Positions 53,332 through 62,917 are shown, numbered from the stretch's first letter. The stretch: 64,000 bases of DNA from an uncultured Bacteroidota bacterium (GCA_902793295.1 CADBDA010000005.1:80281-144280), one strand, 5' to 3'. The notes: generated by a model from the sequence alone, not told the origin. Program-made: numbers and translations.

Positions 53332-53712
53332 TTAGTTGTTGCTTTCGATGTGGCTGATGATGCCGTCGGCCCAAAGGTCCTCAAGACGATAGTGGTCGCG
53401 CTTCTCTTTCTGGAAGATGTGGACCACAATGTCAAAATAGTCCATCAGAATCCACTCGGCGTTGTCGTAGCCTTCCACCTTGTGGGGGTTGTAACCGGTG
53501 GCTTTCTTGATGGTTTCGAAGACGCCGTCGCTGATGGCGCTGACGTGCGACGGCACGTTGCCGCTGCAGATAACGAAAAAGTTGGTGGGTGCCGAAGCGA
53601 TGCCACGCAGGTCGATGGTTACCAGATCCAGTCCTTTCTTGTTCTCCATCCCTTGTATGGCGAGCTTTGCAAGTATTTCGCTTTCAGTTAGATTTGTCTT
53701 TTTGTTGGGCAT
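53332..53712 (-). CDS. rsfS: Ribosomal silencing factor RsfS
   Basis: 126 residues from MPNKKTNLTESEI. The longer start at 53730 was rejected because a -7 box at 53736-53743 puts it at or before the transcription start. RsfS motifs: KKGLDLVTIDLRG, FFVICSGNVPSHVSAI, and YDNAEWILMDYFDIVVHIFQ. It binds uL14 and stops subunit joining under nutrient limitation. First gene of the operon with ftsH, LUD, cdsA, psd and rluA. Confidence 0.95.
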   Translation of the reverse strand: MPNKKTNLTESEILAKLAIQGMENKKGLDLVTIDLRGIASAPTNFFVICSGNVPSHVSAISDGVFETIKKATGYNPHKVEGYDNAEWILMDYFDIVVHIFQKEKRDHYRLEDLWADGIISHIESNN

Positions 53713-53735
53713 ATATATATATTTGTTCAAATTTG

Positions 53736-53743
53736 CAAAAATA
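53736..53743 (-). promoter_or_regulatory. -7 box of the rsfS operon
   Basis: The minus strand reads TATTTTTG, exact to TAnnTTTG, 24 bases before the chosen rsfS start, with TTTG about 22 bases further upstream. Confidence 0.65.
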
Positions 53744-53940
53744 CAAAAAAAAATGGAATTTGCCGCAAAGAAGACAAAACGCCCGTTTCAGAACAGTTTT
53801 TTTTTATGTTTTTTTGAGAATAATTTGCCACAGCCGCCGTGACGGATGATGTAAGGCGGGTAGGCTCGGATGTGGAAATTCATCCGTCTGCCGTAACGGG
53901 TACTACGAGTAGAATGTGATTTGGATATGTTAAAATGACT

Positions 53941-53969
53941 ATGCGGCCGCGCCATTGCGCGGCCGCATC
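53941..53969. terminator. Palindromic GC-rich terminator after tsaE
   Basis: ATGCGGCCGCGC pairs with GCGCGGCCGCAT around a short loop, 34 bp after the tsaE stop on the minus strand. Weak T-run. Confidence 0.6.
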
Positions 53970-54002
53970 TCTTTTCCGTTGTTGAATGGAGCGAACGGAT
54001 AC

Positions 54003-54428
54003 TTATTGATTGATAATCTGTGCTTGCAGTGTCCGGACGCCGTTTGCTTCGGTAATCTCGATGCGCAGGTAGTGGTCGGGGAGGAGGGGTTCTATTTTTT
54101 CGGTCCATTCGGTGAAGCAGTAGCAGCCGGAATAGAAATACTCCTCGTAGCCGATGTCGTAGGCCTCGTCCAGGTTCTTGAGACGGTAGAAGTCGAAGTG
54201 GTATATCGGTTCGCCTTCGCGGTCAGCGTATTCGTTGATGATGGCAAAAGTGGGGCTGCAGACATTCTGCACGACCCCCAGCTGGGCACATATCTCTTTG
54301 ATCAGCGTCGTCTTGCCGACGCCCATGGAGCCAAAGAAAGCATAGAATCGTTCGTCGGGAAATGCCTGCAGCAGACGCTGCGCCACACCCGGCAATTGCT
54401 CGATTTGGTTAAACTGTAATGTTAGCAT
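54003..54428 (-). CDS. tsaE: tRNA t6A synthesis ATPase TsaE
   Basis: 141 residues. Walker A GSMGVGKTTLIKEIC (33-47), SPTFAIINEY, and the family motif YHFDFYRL near 80, then FTEWTEKIEPLLP. TsaE energises the TsaB-TsaD complex that makes threonylcarbamoyl-A37 in ANN-decoding tRNAs. Followed by a terminator. Confidence 0.96.
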   Translation of the reverse strand: MLTLQFNQIEQLPGVAQRLLQAFPDERFYAFFGSMGVGKTTLIKEICAQLGVVQNVCSPTFAIINEYADREGEPIYHFDFYRLKNLDEAYDIGYEEYFYSGCYCFTEWTEKIEPLLPDHYLRIEITEANGVRTLQAQIINQ

Positions 54429-54505
54429 CGCCTTAGTATCAATGGAATAATAATCCGAAATCTTTTTTAGCTCGGCCTGTCATCGGGATACGAAATGCCA
54501 TGCCT

Positions 54506-55072
54506 TTACCGCAATCTGTCGGCGGCGCGGACTTTGATTTCGTCCTTGCGAATGGCACGTTGGGCCAGGTAGAGGAGGATGAGCGTGATGATGGGGATGA
54601 TGGTGCCGGGGGTCCACATGTTGACTTCGATGGCTCCGCTGCCGTAGCCAGCATGCTGGAGGGCTTCGAGGTAGCCGCCGTTACCACTCATGCCGTTGAT
54701 GGCCCAAAAGAAGATAAGGAATAGGTAGACGACATTGAGAAGAGCGCCACAGGCCACCACACGCATCTGGAGGATGCGGTTCTTGAAGAGGAAAATGCTG
54801 ACGAGGGCCACCACGCCTATGATGACGGCAATGACCGAAAGCACCCAGCGACCGCTGAGCTGCACTTGGTCCTGCCCGATATAGGTGATGTTCATCGGGT
54901 CTTTGTTCTCGCTGTTGTATCGGCTCTCATGGTTGGTAAGGCTCAGTTCGGAAACGATGTCGCCGTTGCCCATGGGGTTGGTGAGGGTGTAACTGGCGAT
55001 GGGGAATTTGAACAGCATGATGATGCCGACCACGGCAAGCACCAGAAAGAAGGATTGGATTCTTTGAAGCAT
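54506..55072 (-). CDS. DUF4293 membrane protein
   Basis: 188 residues. It begins MLQRIQSFFLVLAVVGI with four membrane segments (about 4-24, 78-98, 104-125, 155-173), and an extracytoplasmic loop about 25-76. This is the DUF4293 family seen only in Bacteroidetes; the role is unknown. It is placed 40 bp after the BT_3928-like gene on the same strand and probably cotranscribed. Confidence 0.85.
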   Translation of the reverse strand: MLQRIQSFFLVLAVVGIIMLFKFPIASYTLTNPMGNGDIVSELSLTNHESRYNSENKDPMNITYIGQDQVQLSGRWVLSVIAVIIGVVALVSIFLFKNRILQMRVVACGALLNVVYLFLIFFWAINGMSGNGGYLEALQHAGYGSGAIEVNMWTPGTIIPIITLILLYLAQRAIRKDEIKVRAADRLR

Positions 55073-55111
55073 GGCTAGTTGTTGTTTATGCAGTTGTTGA
55101 TGTGATGGTTG

Positions 55112-56299
55112 TTATTTGATTTCTTCGAAGGGGAATTTCTTCATCTTGTCGGCGTCGTTATAGTGCCATTTGCCTTGCACCACGGCGTTGCGCATCAGTA
55201 TGAAACCGGGGTTGCTGCGCAGCATGGTCTCGATGGCTTTCTCGTCGCCGAAGTAGTATTCGACGGGCATCAGTTTGTTGCCGTAGAGGAACTGCAGCAC
55301 GGTGGCTTCGCGGGTGTCATCCTCCATGTCGCTTTCTTCCACGAATGCCAGCACGGCGAAGCGGACGCCCTGCGACTCGCAAAGCTGCTTGGCTTGGGCG
55401 ATGGCTTCGACACCTTTGGCGTCTACTTTGTCGATGTGATGGATGGTGCAGAGCATCACGGGCTCGACGGTGGCGGCAATGAGGTCGAAGGTCATATCCT
55501 GTCCGTCACGGTCTTGCACGAAGAAACCGTCGGCATGAACGTCGTAGGGGTCTTTGGTGACGATGGTGTCGCATTCCCAAGTGCCTGTGGTGTCGCTGAG
55601 GATGTATTCGTACTGCTTCCATTCGGTCATGTTGAAGGTCTTTGTCTCGCCGCTTTTGGTGTTGGTGTAGGTGGCGATATTGATGACGGGGAGTTCTTCT
55701 TCGATGTTGTCAATCATCTTGTTGCCCACTTTCCATGCGCGGAAGTCGAGCACGGGCTCGTGGTTGATGTTGTAGAGTCCGAAGATAAGCATGGCGGCGA
55801 TGGCGGCCAGTGCGATAAGCAGGTCCCGTTCCAGCCGTTTGCGACGGGGCCAGCGGCGGGTGAGGAAGATGTATATTGTCGGTACGTCGAGTACGACGTT
55901 CTTCCAAAATGTCTCCCAGTTGGTGAGCTCCCAGAAGTCGCCGAAGCATCCGCAGTCGCTCACTTTGTTGGAAATGGCGTCATAGAGCGTGGTGCAGGTG
56001 AAGAAGGTCATCATGAGCAGCAGCAGCCACGCTGTCAGTTTGCGGAAGGCGCCGGTGATGAGCATCACGCCGACCAGAAATTCGGCAATGATGAGGGTCA
56101 TGGAGAGCACGGGAGCCAAGGGGGTGAATCCGGTGAACGAGAGTCCGAAGAAATTCCAGGCGGTCATGTACTCTTCTACTTTGAAGGCGGTTCCCAGTGG
56201 GTCGACACCCTTGGTGAAACTGCTGAAGATGAATACCAGGCCTACAAACCAGCGGGCGATGTAACGTAAGGTGACGGTCGTTTTATTCTCTTGTATCAT
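55112..56299 (-). CDS. DoxX-like membrane protein fused to a thioredoxin-like domain (BT_3928 type)
   Basis: 395 residues. The N-terminal half (about 10-165) is a four-helix DoxX/MauE-type membrane domain (FVGLVFIFSSFTKGVDPLGTA), including a CGCFGD motif near 114 that resembles a redox-active pair. The C-terminal part (about 190-395) is soluble and thioredoxin-like (VRFAVLAFVEESDM, RSNPGFILMRNAVVQGKW) but without a CxxC. The function may involve periplasmic redox, inferred. Between DUF1599 and DUF4293, a conserved order in the phylum. Confidence 0.8.
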   Translation of the reverse strand: MIQENKTTVTLRYIARWFVGLVFIFSSFTKGVDPLGTAFKVEEYMTAWNFFGLSFTGFTPLAPVLSMTLIIAEFLVGVMLITGAFRKLTAWLLLLMMTFFTCTTLYDAISNKVSDCGCFGDFWELTNWETFWKNVVLDVPTIYIFLTRRWPRRKRLERDLLIALAAIAAMLIFGLYNINHEPVLDFRAWKVGNKMIDNIEEELPVINIATYTNTKSGETKTFNMTEWKQYEYILSDTTGTWECDTIVTKDPYDVHADGFFVQDRDGQDMTFDLIAATVEPVMLCTIHHIDKVDAKGVEAIAQAKQLCESQGVRFAVLAFVEESDMEDDTREATVLQFLYGNKLMPVEYYFGDEKAIETMLRSNPGFILMRNAVVQGKWHYNDADKMKKFPFEEIK

Positions 56300-56399
56300 G
56301 ATGTTGGTAATGTTTTGCTTGATAGTGGATGTGTGATTGGTTTATTTGTTGATTTATATGTGTTTATTGTTTGAAAGGGGGGGTGGAGTCATCCTATTC

Positions 56400-56945
56400 C
56401 TATTCGTTCGATTCGCCGAGTCTTATCAGGCAGAAGAGGGAGTAGTTGATGATGTCCATATAGCCGCCTTCGACCCCTTCGCTGATGATGGTGTGTCCGT
56501 CGTTGTCCTCAATCTGTTTGATGCGTTTCAGCTTCATCAGTATGAGGTCGGTCATAGAGCTGACGCGCATTTGGCGCCAGGCTTCGCCGTAGTCGTGGTT
56601 TTTGTCGAGCATCAGGGCTACGGTGCGGTGCAGGTGTTTGTCGTAGAGCTCCATGGCGGTGTCCAGGGGCAGTTCGTCGGGCATGTCGGGAGTGGCGTGC
56701 AGTTGGATGAGGGCCATGACGGCATAGTTGACCATGGCGATGTATTCGCCGCGCACGTCGTCGCCAATCTTGTTTTCGCCGGTCTCTTCGATGCTGCGTA
56801 TGCGGTTGGCTTTGATGAATATCTGGTCGGTGAGCGACGGCAGTCTCAAGATGCGCCACGAGGTGCCGTAGTCGCGGCTTTTCTTCTTGTAAATGTCGCG
56901 GCAACGCTTGGTTACAATCTCAAATTCTTCTTCCGTTTTCGTCAT
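56400..56945 (-). CDS. DUF1599 family protein
   Basis: 181 residues from MTKTEEEFEIVTKR. Two DUF1599 repeats, each with an Asp-Tyr-G pattern: KSRDYGTSWRILR near 27 and KNHDYGEAWRQMR near 118, each followed by a run of conserved Lys/Arg-Ile helices. Function unknown; always near folP in the phylum. The longer frame from 57629 is antisense to folP and rejected. Divergent from folP with about 60 bp between. Confidence 0.88.
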   Translation of the reverse strand: MTKTEEEFEIVTKRCRDIYKKKSRDYGTSWRILRLPSLTDQIFIKANRIRSIEETGENKIGDDVRGEYIAMVNYAVMALIQLHATPDMPDELPLDTAMELYDKHLHRTVALMLDKNHDYGEAWRQMRVSSMTDLILMKLKRIKQIEDNDGHTIISEGVEGGYMDIINYSLFCLIRLGESNE

Positions 56946-57005
56946 AAAAATAAATTGTTTCGTAAAAAAACAATTAAAAAACGCATCTGCCGTTAATTTA
57001 TTGTC

Positions 57006-57872
57006 ATGAGCGAAAATTATTCTTTTTCTCCATTCACAATACGCTTCGGGGGCCGACTGGTTCGGTTCGACCGTCCGGCGGTGATGGGCATTCTGAATGT
57101 CACGCCCGACTCGTTCTACGACGGTGGACGCCATTTGGACCCCTCGCAATGGGTGTCCCATGCCCGTCGAATGCTTGACGAGGGAGCTGATATTATTGAT
57201 ATTGGGGTTGTCTCCACCCGTCCGGGCGCGCAGCTGTTGTCGCCCGAGACCGAGGCCGAACGCCTGGTGCCTGTCGTGGAGGCTGTCCGCAGCGGCTGTC
57301 CGTCGGCGCTGATATCGGTCGACACCTGCTACGCCCTCCCCGCAAGCAAGGCTGTGGCGGCGGGCGCCGATATGATCAACGACATCAGCGGCGGCGCCTT
57401 CGACGAGTCCATGTTCCCCACCGTGGCGGCATTGCAGGTGCCCTACGTGCTGATGCACAATCTGGCCACCCCCGACCACATGCAGGACAACCCCCACTAC
57501 GACGACATCCTGCAGTCGGTGGTCTCTTTCTTCTCCGAGCGTCTGGACCGGTTGCACCGGCTGGGAGTGGCCGACGTGGTCATTGACCCTGGTTTCGGTT
57601 TTTCCAAGACGTTGGATCACAACTACCAACTCTTCGCCGAATTGGGCAACCTGCGCCGACTGTTCCCCACAACACCTCTTCTGGTGGCCATCTCGCGCAA
57701 ATCAATGATTTATAAGCTGCTTGATACCAACCCCGATGGGGCGCTGACGGGCACCACGGCGTTGCATGCCGCCGCCCTTCTGGCGGGTGCGCAGATGCTG
57801 CGTGTCCACGATGTGAAGGAGGCGCGCCAAACGATTGCCGTCATCGGCCGGCTGACCAACGAACTTGTTTAA
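57006..57872 (+). CDS. folP: Dihydropteroate synthase
   Basis: 288 residues. It condenses pABA and a pterin diphosphate to dihydropteroate. Motifs: MGILNVTPDSFYDGG (27-41), DIGVVSTRPGA, ISVDTCYA, MINDISGGAFD, IDPGFGFSKT, LVAISRKSMI. The usual HMQGxP loop reads MHNLATPDHMQ here. It is the sulfonamide target. It precedes cdaA by 27 bp in the same direction, probably one operon. Confidence 0.96.
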   Translation: MSENYSFSPFTIRFGGRLVRFDRPAVMGILNVTPDSFYDGGRHLDPSQWVSHARRMLDEGADIIDIGVVSTRPGAQLLSPETEAERLVPVVEAVRSGCPSALISVDTCYALPASKAVAAGADMINDISGGAFDESMFPTVAALQVPYVLMHNLATPDHMQDNPHYDDILQSVVSFFSERLDRLHRLGVADVVIDPGFGFSKTLDHNYQLFAELGNLRRLFPTTPLLVAISRKSMIYKLLDTNPDGALTGTTALHAAALLAGAQMLRVHDVKEARQTIAVIGRLTNELV

Positions 57873-57899
57873 TTCACTATAATCCTGTTTTCCTTTATC

Positions 57900-58715
57900 A
57901 TGCAAACTCTTCTGTCGTTACCACTTGCTGCCATACAGGGCTTCCCGAAACTCACCTTTGTCGATGCCATCGACATCTTGTTGGTGGCCATCCTTGCCTA
58001 CCAGATCTATAAGGCCGTGCGTGGCACCAACGTGCTGCGCATCTTTTGGGCCATCATCATCATCTATGTGCTCTGGCAGATCTCCTCATTGTTCAACATG
58101 CGGCTCATGTCGACCATCTTGGGACAGTTTATCTCCATCGGTCTTATTCTTTTGATTATTGTCTTCCAACCTGAAATACGTCGTTTCCTGCTGATGGTGG
58201 GTACCAAGACCAGCATCGACGGCGATTCGTTCCTCAAGCGCTTCCGCTTTTGGAAGAAAAGTATGAGCGACCAGAATGCGACGGTCGATCTGGACCCCTA
58301 CATCCAGGCCTGCATGCACATGTCGCAGAGCAAGACGGGTGCACTGATTGTCTTCATCCGCCAGAATGAGGCCGACGACATCGTCAAAACCGGCGAACGC
58401 ATCGACGCCATTGTTTCGTCGGCACTGCTGGAGACGCTTTTCTTCAAGAATTCACCCCTCCACGATGGCGCCGTGATGGTCAAAGGCAACAAGGTCGTTG
58501 CCGCCCGCTGCATCCTCCCGGTTTCGTCGAATGGCGAGATTGACCCCAATCTGGGTCTGCGCCACCGTTCTGCCATCGGTGTCACAGAACAGCTGGATGT
58601 CATCTCGGTCATCGTCTCCGAAGAGACGGGCGCCATCTCTTATGCTGTCGGTGGCGAAATCTTCCACGATGTCTCCGCCGTCCAACTGCGCCGTTACTTG
58701 AGCGAGTCGCTGTAA
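57900..58715 (+). CDS. cdaA: Diadenylate cyclase CdaA
   Basis: 271 residues. Three membrane segments (about 21-36, 45-63, 72-91) precede the DAC domain, with the catalytic DGA (189-191, HDGAVM) and RHR (221-223, GLRHRSAIG). It makes cyclic di-AMP from two ATP at the membrane and so controls turgor and wall. There is no CdaR or glmM nearby, unlike Firmicutes. The pairing with folP is typical of Bacteroidetes. Confidence 0.95.
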   Translation: MQTLLSLPLAAIQGFPKLTFVDAIDILLVAILAYQIYKAVRGTNVLRIFWAIIIIYVLWQISSLFNMRLMSTILGQFISIGLILLIIVFQPEIRRFLLMVGTKTSIDGDSFLKRFRFWKKSMSDQNATVDLDPYIQACMHMSQSKTGALIVFIRQNEADDIVKTGERIDAIVSSALLETLFFKNSPLHDGAVMVKGNKVVAARCILPVSSNGEIDPNLGLRHRSAIGVTEQLDVISVIVSEETGAISYAVGGEIFHDVSAVQLRRYLSESL

Positions 58716-58955
58716 ATGAGGACGTCGCTTCAAGCTGTTTCCGGGTTTATGGCCGGAAAGGACTGCTGTTTGGCATAGGTTTTGCTGCGGTGAAAAGAAA
58801 GTGAGGCTTTCACTTCTGTTCCCGATGACAAGAAAAAATGAAGGGGCTGTAAGATTTCGGCTCCTTCATTCGTTATATTGGTTGAAGATGGATGGTGGCT
58901 AGGCTTCCCGACAGCGATTTCGGACCCTCTGTTGAGAACCGTTTGTCGACTGTTT
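58716..58955. other. Intergenic region with one hairpin
   Basis: No gene is visible between cdaA and the M16 promoter. A 10-bp stem with one G-T pair (58838-58847 with 58860-58869) may stop cdaA transcription, though the adjacent T-run is on the minus strand. Confidence 0.5.
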
Positions 58956-58986
58956 TTTGCCATTTAGATAATTAATAGTATATTTG
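58956..58986 (+). promoter_or_regulatory. Promoter of the M16 peptidase gene
   Basis: TTTG (58956-58959), 19-base spacer, TATATTTG (58979-58986): a perfect Bacteroidetes promoter with a 50-base leader. Confidence 0.85.
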
Positions 58987-59041
58987 CAATCTGCGAAAAA
59001 TATTTAAATATATTATAATTCATTAAAAATCAAATTAAAAA

Positions 59042-61885
59042 ATGAAAAAACAACTTTTTATTTTGTTTCTCTTTCTCTTTGCCACTGCCGGCGTGAGCTT
59101 TGCTCAGTTTGGCAACACGGGCAGCAAGAAAGAAAAAAAATCGGACCTCTCCGCTAAGGTGCCGATCGACAAAAAGGTGCGTATGGGTAAGCTGGACAAC
59201 GGCATCACCTATTACATCCGCGCCAACAAAAAACCCGAAGGTCGTGTTCAGTTCCGTCTGGCAGTCAACGCCGGTTCGGTGATGGAGGATGATGACCAGC
59301 AGGGTCTGGCTCACTTCTGCGAGCACATGGCCTTCAATGGTACCGAGTACTATCCCCACAATGAGCTCATCAGCAAGCTGCAGGCCAAGGGTGTGCAGTT
59401 CGGTGGCCATGTCAACGCTTGGACCAGCTTCGACGAGACGGTCTATTACGTCAACATGCCCAACGACGACGAGATGCTCGAGATGGGTATGAAAATTCTC
59501 GACGGCTGGGCTTCCAAACTGCTCATGGATCCCAAAGAGATCGAGGCCGAACGTGGTGTCATCCGCGAGGAATGGCGTGGCCGTCTTGGCGCTCAGGACC
59601 GTCTGCAGAAACAGTACTGGCCCATCATGCTCCAGGGTTCCCGCTATGCTGACCGTATCCCCATCGGTCTGGAAAGCGTCATCATGAACTTCCAGCGCCC
59701 CGTCATCATGCGCTTCTATCAGGACTGGTATCGTCCTGACCTGCAGGCTGTCATCATCGTTGGTGATGTCGACGTCGACCAGATGGAAGCCAAGGTGAAA
59801 GAGTATTTCAACGACAACCAAATGCCCGCCAACCCTAAGGCTCGTCCCGACTATGACGTTCCCGGCAACAAGGAACCCCTCGTGGCTATCGCTACCGATA
59901 AAGAGGCTTCCTCGGCTGGCATCCAGATGATGTGGAAACATGCCAAGGCTCCTCAGGGCACCATCGGCGACTACCGTCAGATGCTGGTCCGCAACTTGGC
60001 TACCAACATGATCAACGCTCGTTTCGAAGAAATGGCTGAAAAAGCCACCGCTCCCTTCCTCTATGCTGGTGGCGGCTACGGCGGATTCATCGGCAAACAT
60101 ACCGATGCCTTCTTCCTCTCTGCCTACCCGAAAGACAACCGTATTGAAGATGCTACCGCTCTCTTGCTGAAAGAGATGAAGCGCGTCGACGAACACGGCT
60201 TTGTCCAGACCGAGTTGGATCGCGCCAAGGAAACCATGCTCGAAGGCTATCGCAAGAGCGCCAAGGAGCTCAACAAAACCCAGAGCAACAGCTTCGCTCA
60301 GGAGTACACCAACCACTTCCTCGATGGCGAGGTCATCCCCGGCATCCGTCAGGAAGATTCTTATGCTCGCGAATTCGTTCCCGAAATCACCCTTGACGAG
60401 GTCAACGCCGTCGTGAAGGACTGGATCACCGACGAGAACTTCATCTACATCCTCACCGCTCCCGAGAAGGACGGCTATAAAATCCCCACCAAGGCTGAGG
60501 TGCTGAAGATTGTTGCCAACAGCAAGAATGAAACCACCGAACCTTGGGTTGACAACTACAAGGAAGAGGAACTCTTCACCAAGAAGGTCGAAGAGGTGCT
60601 CCCGGCAGTTGTCCGCACCAACGATGTCCTTGGCTACACCGAATATGTGCTGCCCAACGGTGTCTCTTTCGTGGTGAAAAAGACCAACTACAAAGAGGAC
60701 GAGATTCAAATGCGCAGCTTCTCTGATGGTGGCACTTCGCTCTACAGCGACAACGAGGCTTTCATCGCCAGCCAGGCCGCCGACTTCATCGATGAGGCCG
60801 GTATCGCCAACTTCAGCAACAGCCAGCTGGGCAAGAAACTGCAAGGCAAGTCGGTTCGCATCAGCCCCGTCATCGGTGGTACCACCCAGGGCTTCTCCGG
60901 CAGCTGCTCGCCCAAAGACCTTGAAACCATGCTGCAGCTCCTCAACCTCTACTACGACGCTCCCCGCAAGGACAAAGAGGCATTCGACCGCAACATCGAG
61001 GCGCTCCGCACCCAGTCGCGCATGGCCGAGGCCAATCCGCAAATCAAATTCATGAAGGACTACTACGGCAAGGCTTACAACAACAACCCGCGTCTGATCC
61101 TTGTCCCCTCCGAGTCTGATATCGACGGCCTCAACTTGGATCGTATCTATGAGATCTTCAAAGAGCGTTTCAACGATGCCAGCATGCAGAAATTCATCTT
61201 CGTCGGCAATATCTCTGACGAAAACATCCAAACAATCTCCAACTACCTCAACCTGCTTCCCTCCACCGGCAAACAGCGCAACGAGAAGAGAATCGACCGC
61301 ACCCCGGTGTTGGTCGAAGGTGTCAACCACAGCCTCACGCTTGCCGGTACCGACAAGCAGGGTATGGTCCTCATCCAGGGTGAGACCAGGGGATTCAATG
61401 GCAGTCTCCGCGACCGCGTGGCAGTCGACGCCCTCGGCGAAGCCCTCCAGATCCGCACCACTGAGGTGATCCGTGAAAAGATGGGCGAGACCTACAGCCC
61501 CTATGCTACGGCCAGCTACGACATCAGCTTCGACGGTAGCGTCAGCTGGATGTTCTACCTGCAGTGCGCTCCCGAAAATTGCGAAAGCGTCGAAGCTGCC
61601 GCTATCGACCTCATCCGCGAGTGCATCAAGAAGGGCTGCGACAAGGAAACCCTCAAGAAGGTGAAACTGCAGATGATCAAGGAGCGTGAAACCTCGATGC
61701 AGGAGAACGGCTTCTGGATGAACATGATCTATGGCAAGTACGTCAACCACGAAAATCGTGACGCCCTCGTCGCCAATTATGAGGACTTGGTCAACAGCCT
61801 TACCGTTGCCGACCTGAAACGTATCGCCAAGACCTATTTCGACCTCAAACACTACATGGTTGGTACGCTGAAACCCGAAAACTAA
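59042..61885 (+). CDS. M16-family zinc metallopeptidase
   Basis: 947 residues. Signal peptide (MKKQLFILFLFLFATAGVSFA) then two M16 halves. The N-terminal half holds the inverted zinc motif HFCEH (91-95) and a downstream Glu in EAERGVIREEW. The C-terminal half lacks the motif, as in pitrilysin and the Bacteroidetes periplasmic type. It degrades peptides of moderate length in the periplasm. The long frame on the opposite strand is a shadow of biased codons. Ends in a strong terminator. Confidence 0.95.
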   Translation: MKKQLFILFLFLFATAGVSFAQFGNTGSKKEKKSDLSAKVPIDKKVRMGKLDNGITYYIRANKKPEGRVQFRLAVNAGSVMEDDDQQGLAHFCEHMAFNGTEYYPHNELISKLQAKGVQFGGHVNAWTSFDETVYYVNMPNDDEMLEMGMKILDGWASKLLMDPKEIEAERGVIREEWRGRLGAQDRLQKQYWPIMLQGSRYADRIPIGLESVIMNFQRPVIMRFYQDWYRPDLQAVIIVGDVDVDQMEAKVKEYFNDNQMPANPKARPDYDVPGNKEPLVAIATDKEASSAGIQMMWKHAKAPQGTIGDYRQMLVRNLATNMINARFEEMAEKATAPFLYAGGGYGGFIGKHTDAFFLSAYPKDNRIEDATALLLKEMKRVDEHGFVQTELDRAKETMLEGYRKSAKELNKTQSNSFAQEYTNHFLDGEVIPGIRQEDSYAREFVPEITLDEVNAVVKDWITDENFIYILTAPEKDGYKIPTKAEVLKIVANSKNETTEPWVDNYKEEELFTKKVEEVLPAVVRTNDVLGYTEYVLPNGVSFVVKKTNYKEDEIQMRSFSDGGTSLYSDNEAFIASQAADFIDEAGIANFSNSQLGKKLQGKSVRISPVIGGTTQGFSGSCSPKDLETMLQLLNLYYDAPRKDKEAFDRNIEALRTQSRMAEANPQIKFMKDYYGKAYNNNPRLILVPSESDIDGLNLDRIYEIFKERFNDASMQKFIFVGNISDENIQTISNYLNLLPSTGKQRNEKRIDRTPVLVEGVNHSLTLAGTDKQGMVLIQGETRGFNGSLRDRVAVDALGEALQIRTTEVIREKMGETYSPYATASYDISFDGSVSWMFYLQCAPENCESVEAAAIDLIRECIKKGCDKETLKKVKLQMIKERETSMQENGFWMNMIYGKYVNHENRDALVANYEDLVNSLTVADLKRIAKTYFDLKHYMVGTLKPEN

Positions 61886-61902
61886 TCGTGCTACCATCAT
61901 AC

Positions 61903-61938
61903 AAAAGGCAACGCGCTGCTGCGCGTTGCCTTTTTTTT
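61903..61938 (+). terminator. Terminator of the M16 peptidase gene
   Basis: AAAAGGCAACGCGC and its complement GCGCGTTGCCTTTT flank a TGCT loop, then T-run to 61938. Confidence 0.92.
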
Positions 61939-62054
61939 ACAACCCTTTCTGGCGTATATGTTGCATAAGCCTCGATTCTTCGATAGGTAAATCGTTTTGT
62001 GATAATCTCCAATCTATACGCCCACGTTTTTTACCGTTAATCCAAAAACAGTTT

Positions 62055-62062
62055 TAGTTTTG
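62055..62062 (+). promoter_or_regulatory. -7-like box before nnrD
   Basis: TAGTTTTG matches TAnnTTTG exactly. It overlaps the TTG at 62060, so if used it excludes that codon as the start. Confidence 0.45.
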
Positions 62063-62917
62063 TACGATTTTTTGTTCCATCGTGATTCGGAGACCCATAA
62101 AGGCGATTATGGTCATGCCCTGCTGATTGCCGGCAGTTACGGCAAGATGGGCGCTGCGGTGCTCGCCGCCAAGGCCTGTCTGCGGGCGGGTGTCGGCTTG
62201 CTGACTGTCCATGTGCCGCGACGGGGTGTCGACATCCTGCAAACAGCCTTGCCCGAGGCCATGGTGTCGGTCGATGACCATGACTTTTGTTTCACTTCGC
62301 TTCCGGCCCATCTGGAGCGCTACGATGCCATTGCCGTAGGTCCCGGGTTGGGTACCGACGAGTTGTCGCAGACGGCACTGCTCTTGTTGCTGCGTTGGCG
62401 CGAGTCGGCCATGGCGTCAGGTGCCGCATCGCCTTTGGTGATCGATGCCGACGGTATCAATATGTTGGCAAAGCATCCCGATGTGCTACATCAGGCTTTG
62501 GGGGCGGTGGTCACACCCCACGACAGGGAATACCAGCGTCTCTTTGGCGACGCCGATGCGCAAGCCATGTCCGACCTGCACCAATTGGTCATTGTCCGCA
62601 AGGCGCACCGCACCGTGGTGTATGGCCCTCAGGTGGCACCTGTGGTTAACGATACCGGCAATGCCGGAATGGCCACTGCCGGTAGTGGTGATGTGTTGAC
62701 GGGAATCATGTTGTCGGTATTGGCACAGCAGCGTGCCTATTCACACCGACACGCTGAAGTGTCTGATTGCACTGTCCAGGATTTGGCGGCGTTGGCAGTC
62801 CGTATGCATGGCGCGGCAGGCGACATCGCGGCTGCTCGCCAGACGGCTTATTCCATCATCGCTTCCGATTTGGTGGAGGCGCTCACTTCCCCATCTCTTT
62901 CAACAATTCTTCGTTGA
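62060..62917 (+). CDS. nnrD: ADP/ATP-dependent NAD(P)H-hydrate dehydratase
   Basis: About 285 residues. It resembles the ribokinase-like dehydratase half of the NnrE-NnrD repair enzyme: HKGDYGHALLIAGSYGKMGA, VGPGLGTDE, VIDADGINML, VTPHDREYQRL, and the nucleotide loop AGSGDVLTGIM. It restores damaged (hydrated) NAD(P)H. The epimerase domain that usually precedes it in this phylum is missing. There is no ATG: TTG 62060 or TTG 62072 is the start; a -7-like box overlapping the former favours the latter. Confidence 0.85.
   Translation: MYDFLFHRDSETHKGDYGHALLIAGSYGKMGAAVLAAKACLRAGVGLLTVHVPRRGVDILQTALPEAMVSVDDHDFCFTSLPAHLERYDAIAVGPGLGTDELSQTALLLLLRWRESAMASGAASPLVIDADGINMLAKHPDVLHQALGAVVTPHDREYQRLFGDADAQAMSDLHQLVIVRKAHRTVVYGPQVAPVVNDTGNAGMATAGSGDVLTGIMLSVLAQQRAYSHRHAEVSDCTVQDLAALAVRMHGAAGDIAAARQTAYSIIASDLVEALTSPSLSTILR

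Noticed and set aside
55109..56269. 386-codon plus-strand frame opposite the BT_3928-like gene
   Set aside because: Antisense shadow, composition-driven; the minus-strand protein has clear membrane and thioredoxin-like parts.
59030..61900. 956-codon open frame on the minus strand opposite the M16 peptidase
   Set aside because: Mirror of the biased M16 gene, low-complexity His/Asp/Val/Gly-rich translation with no domain or start signal.
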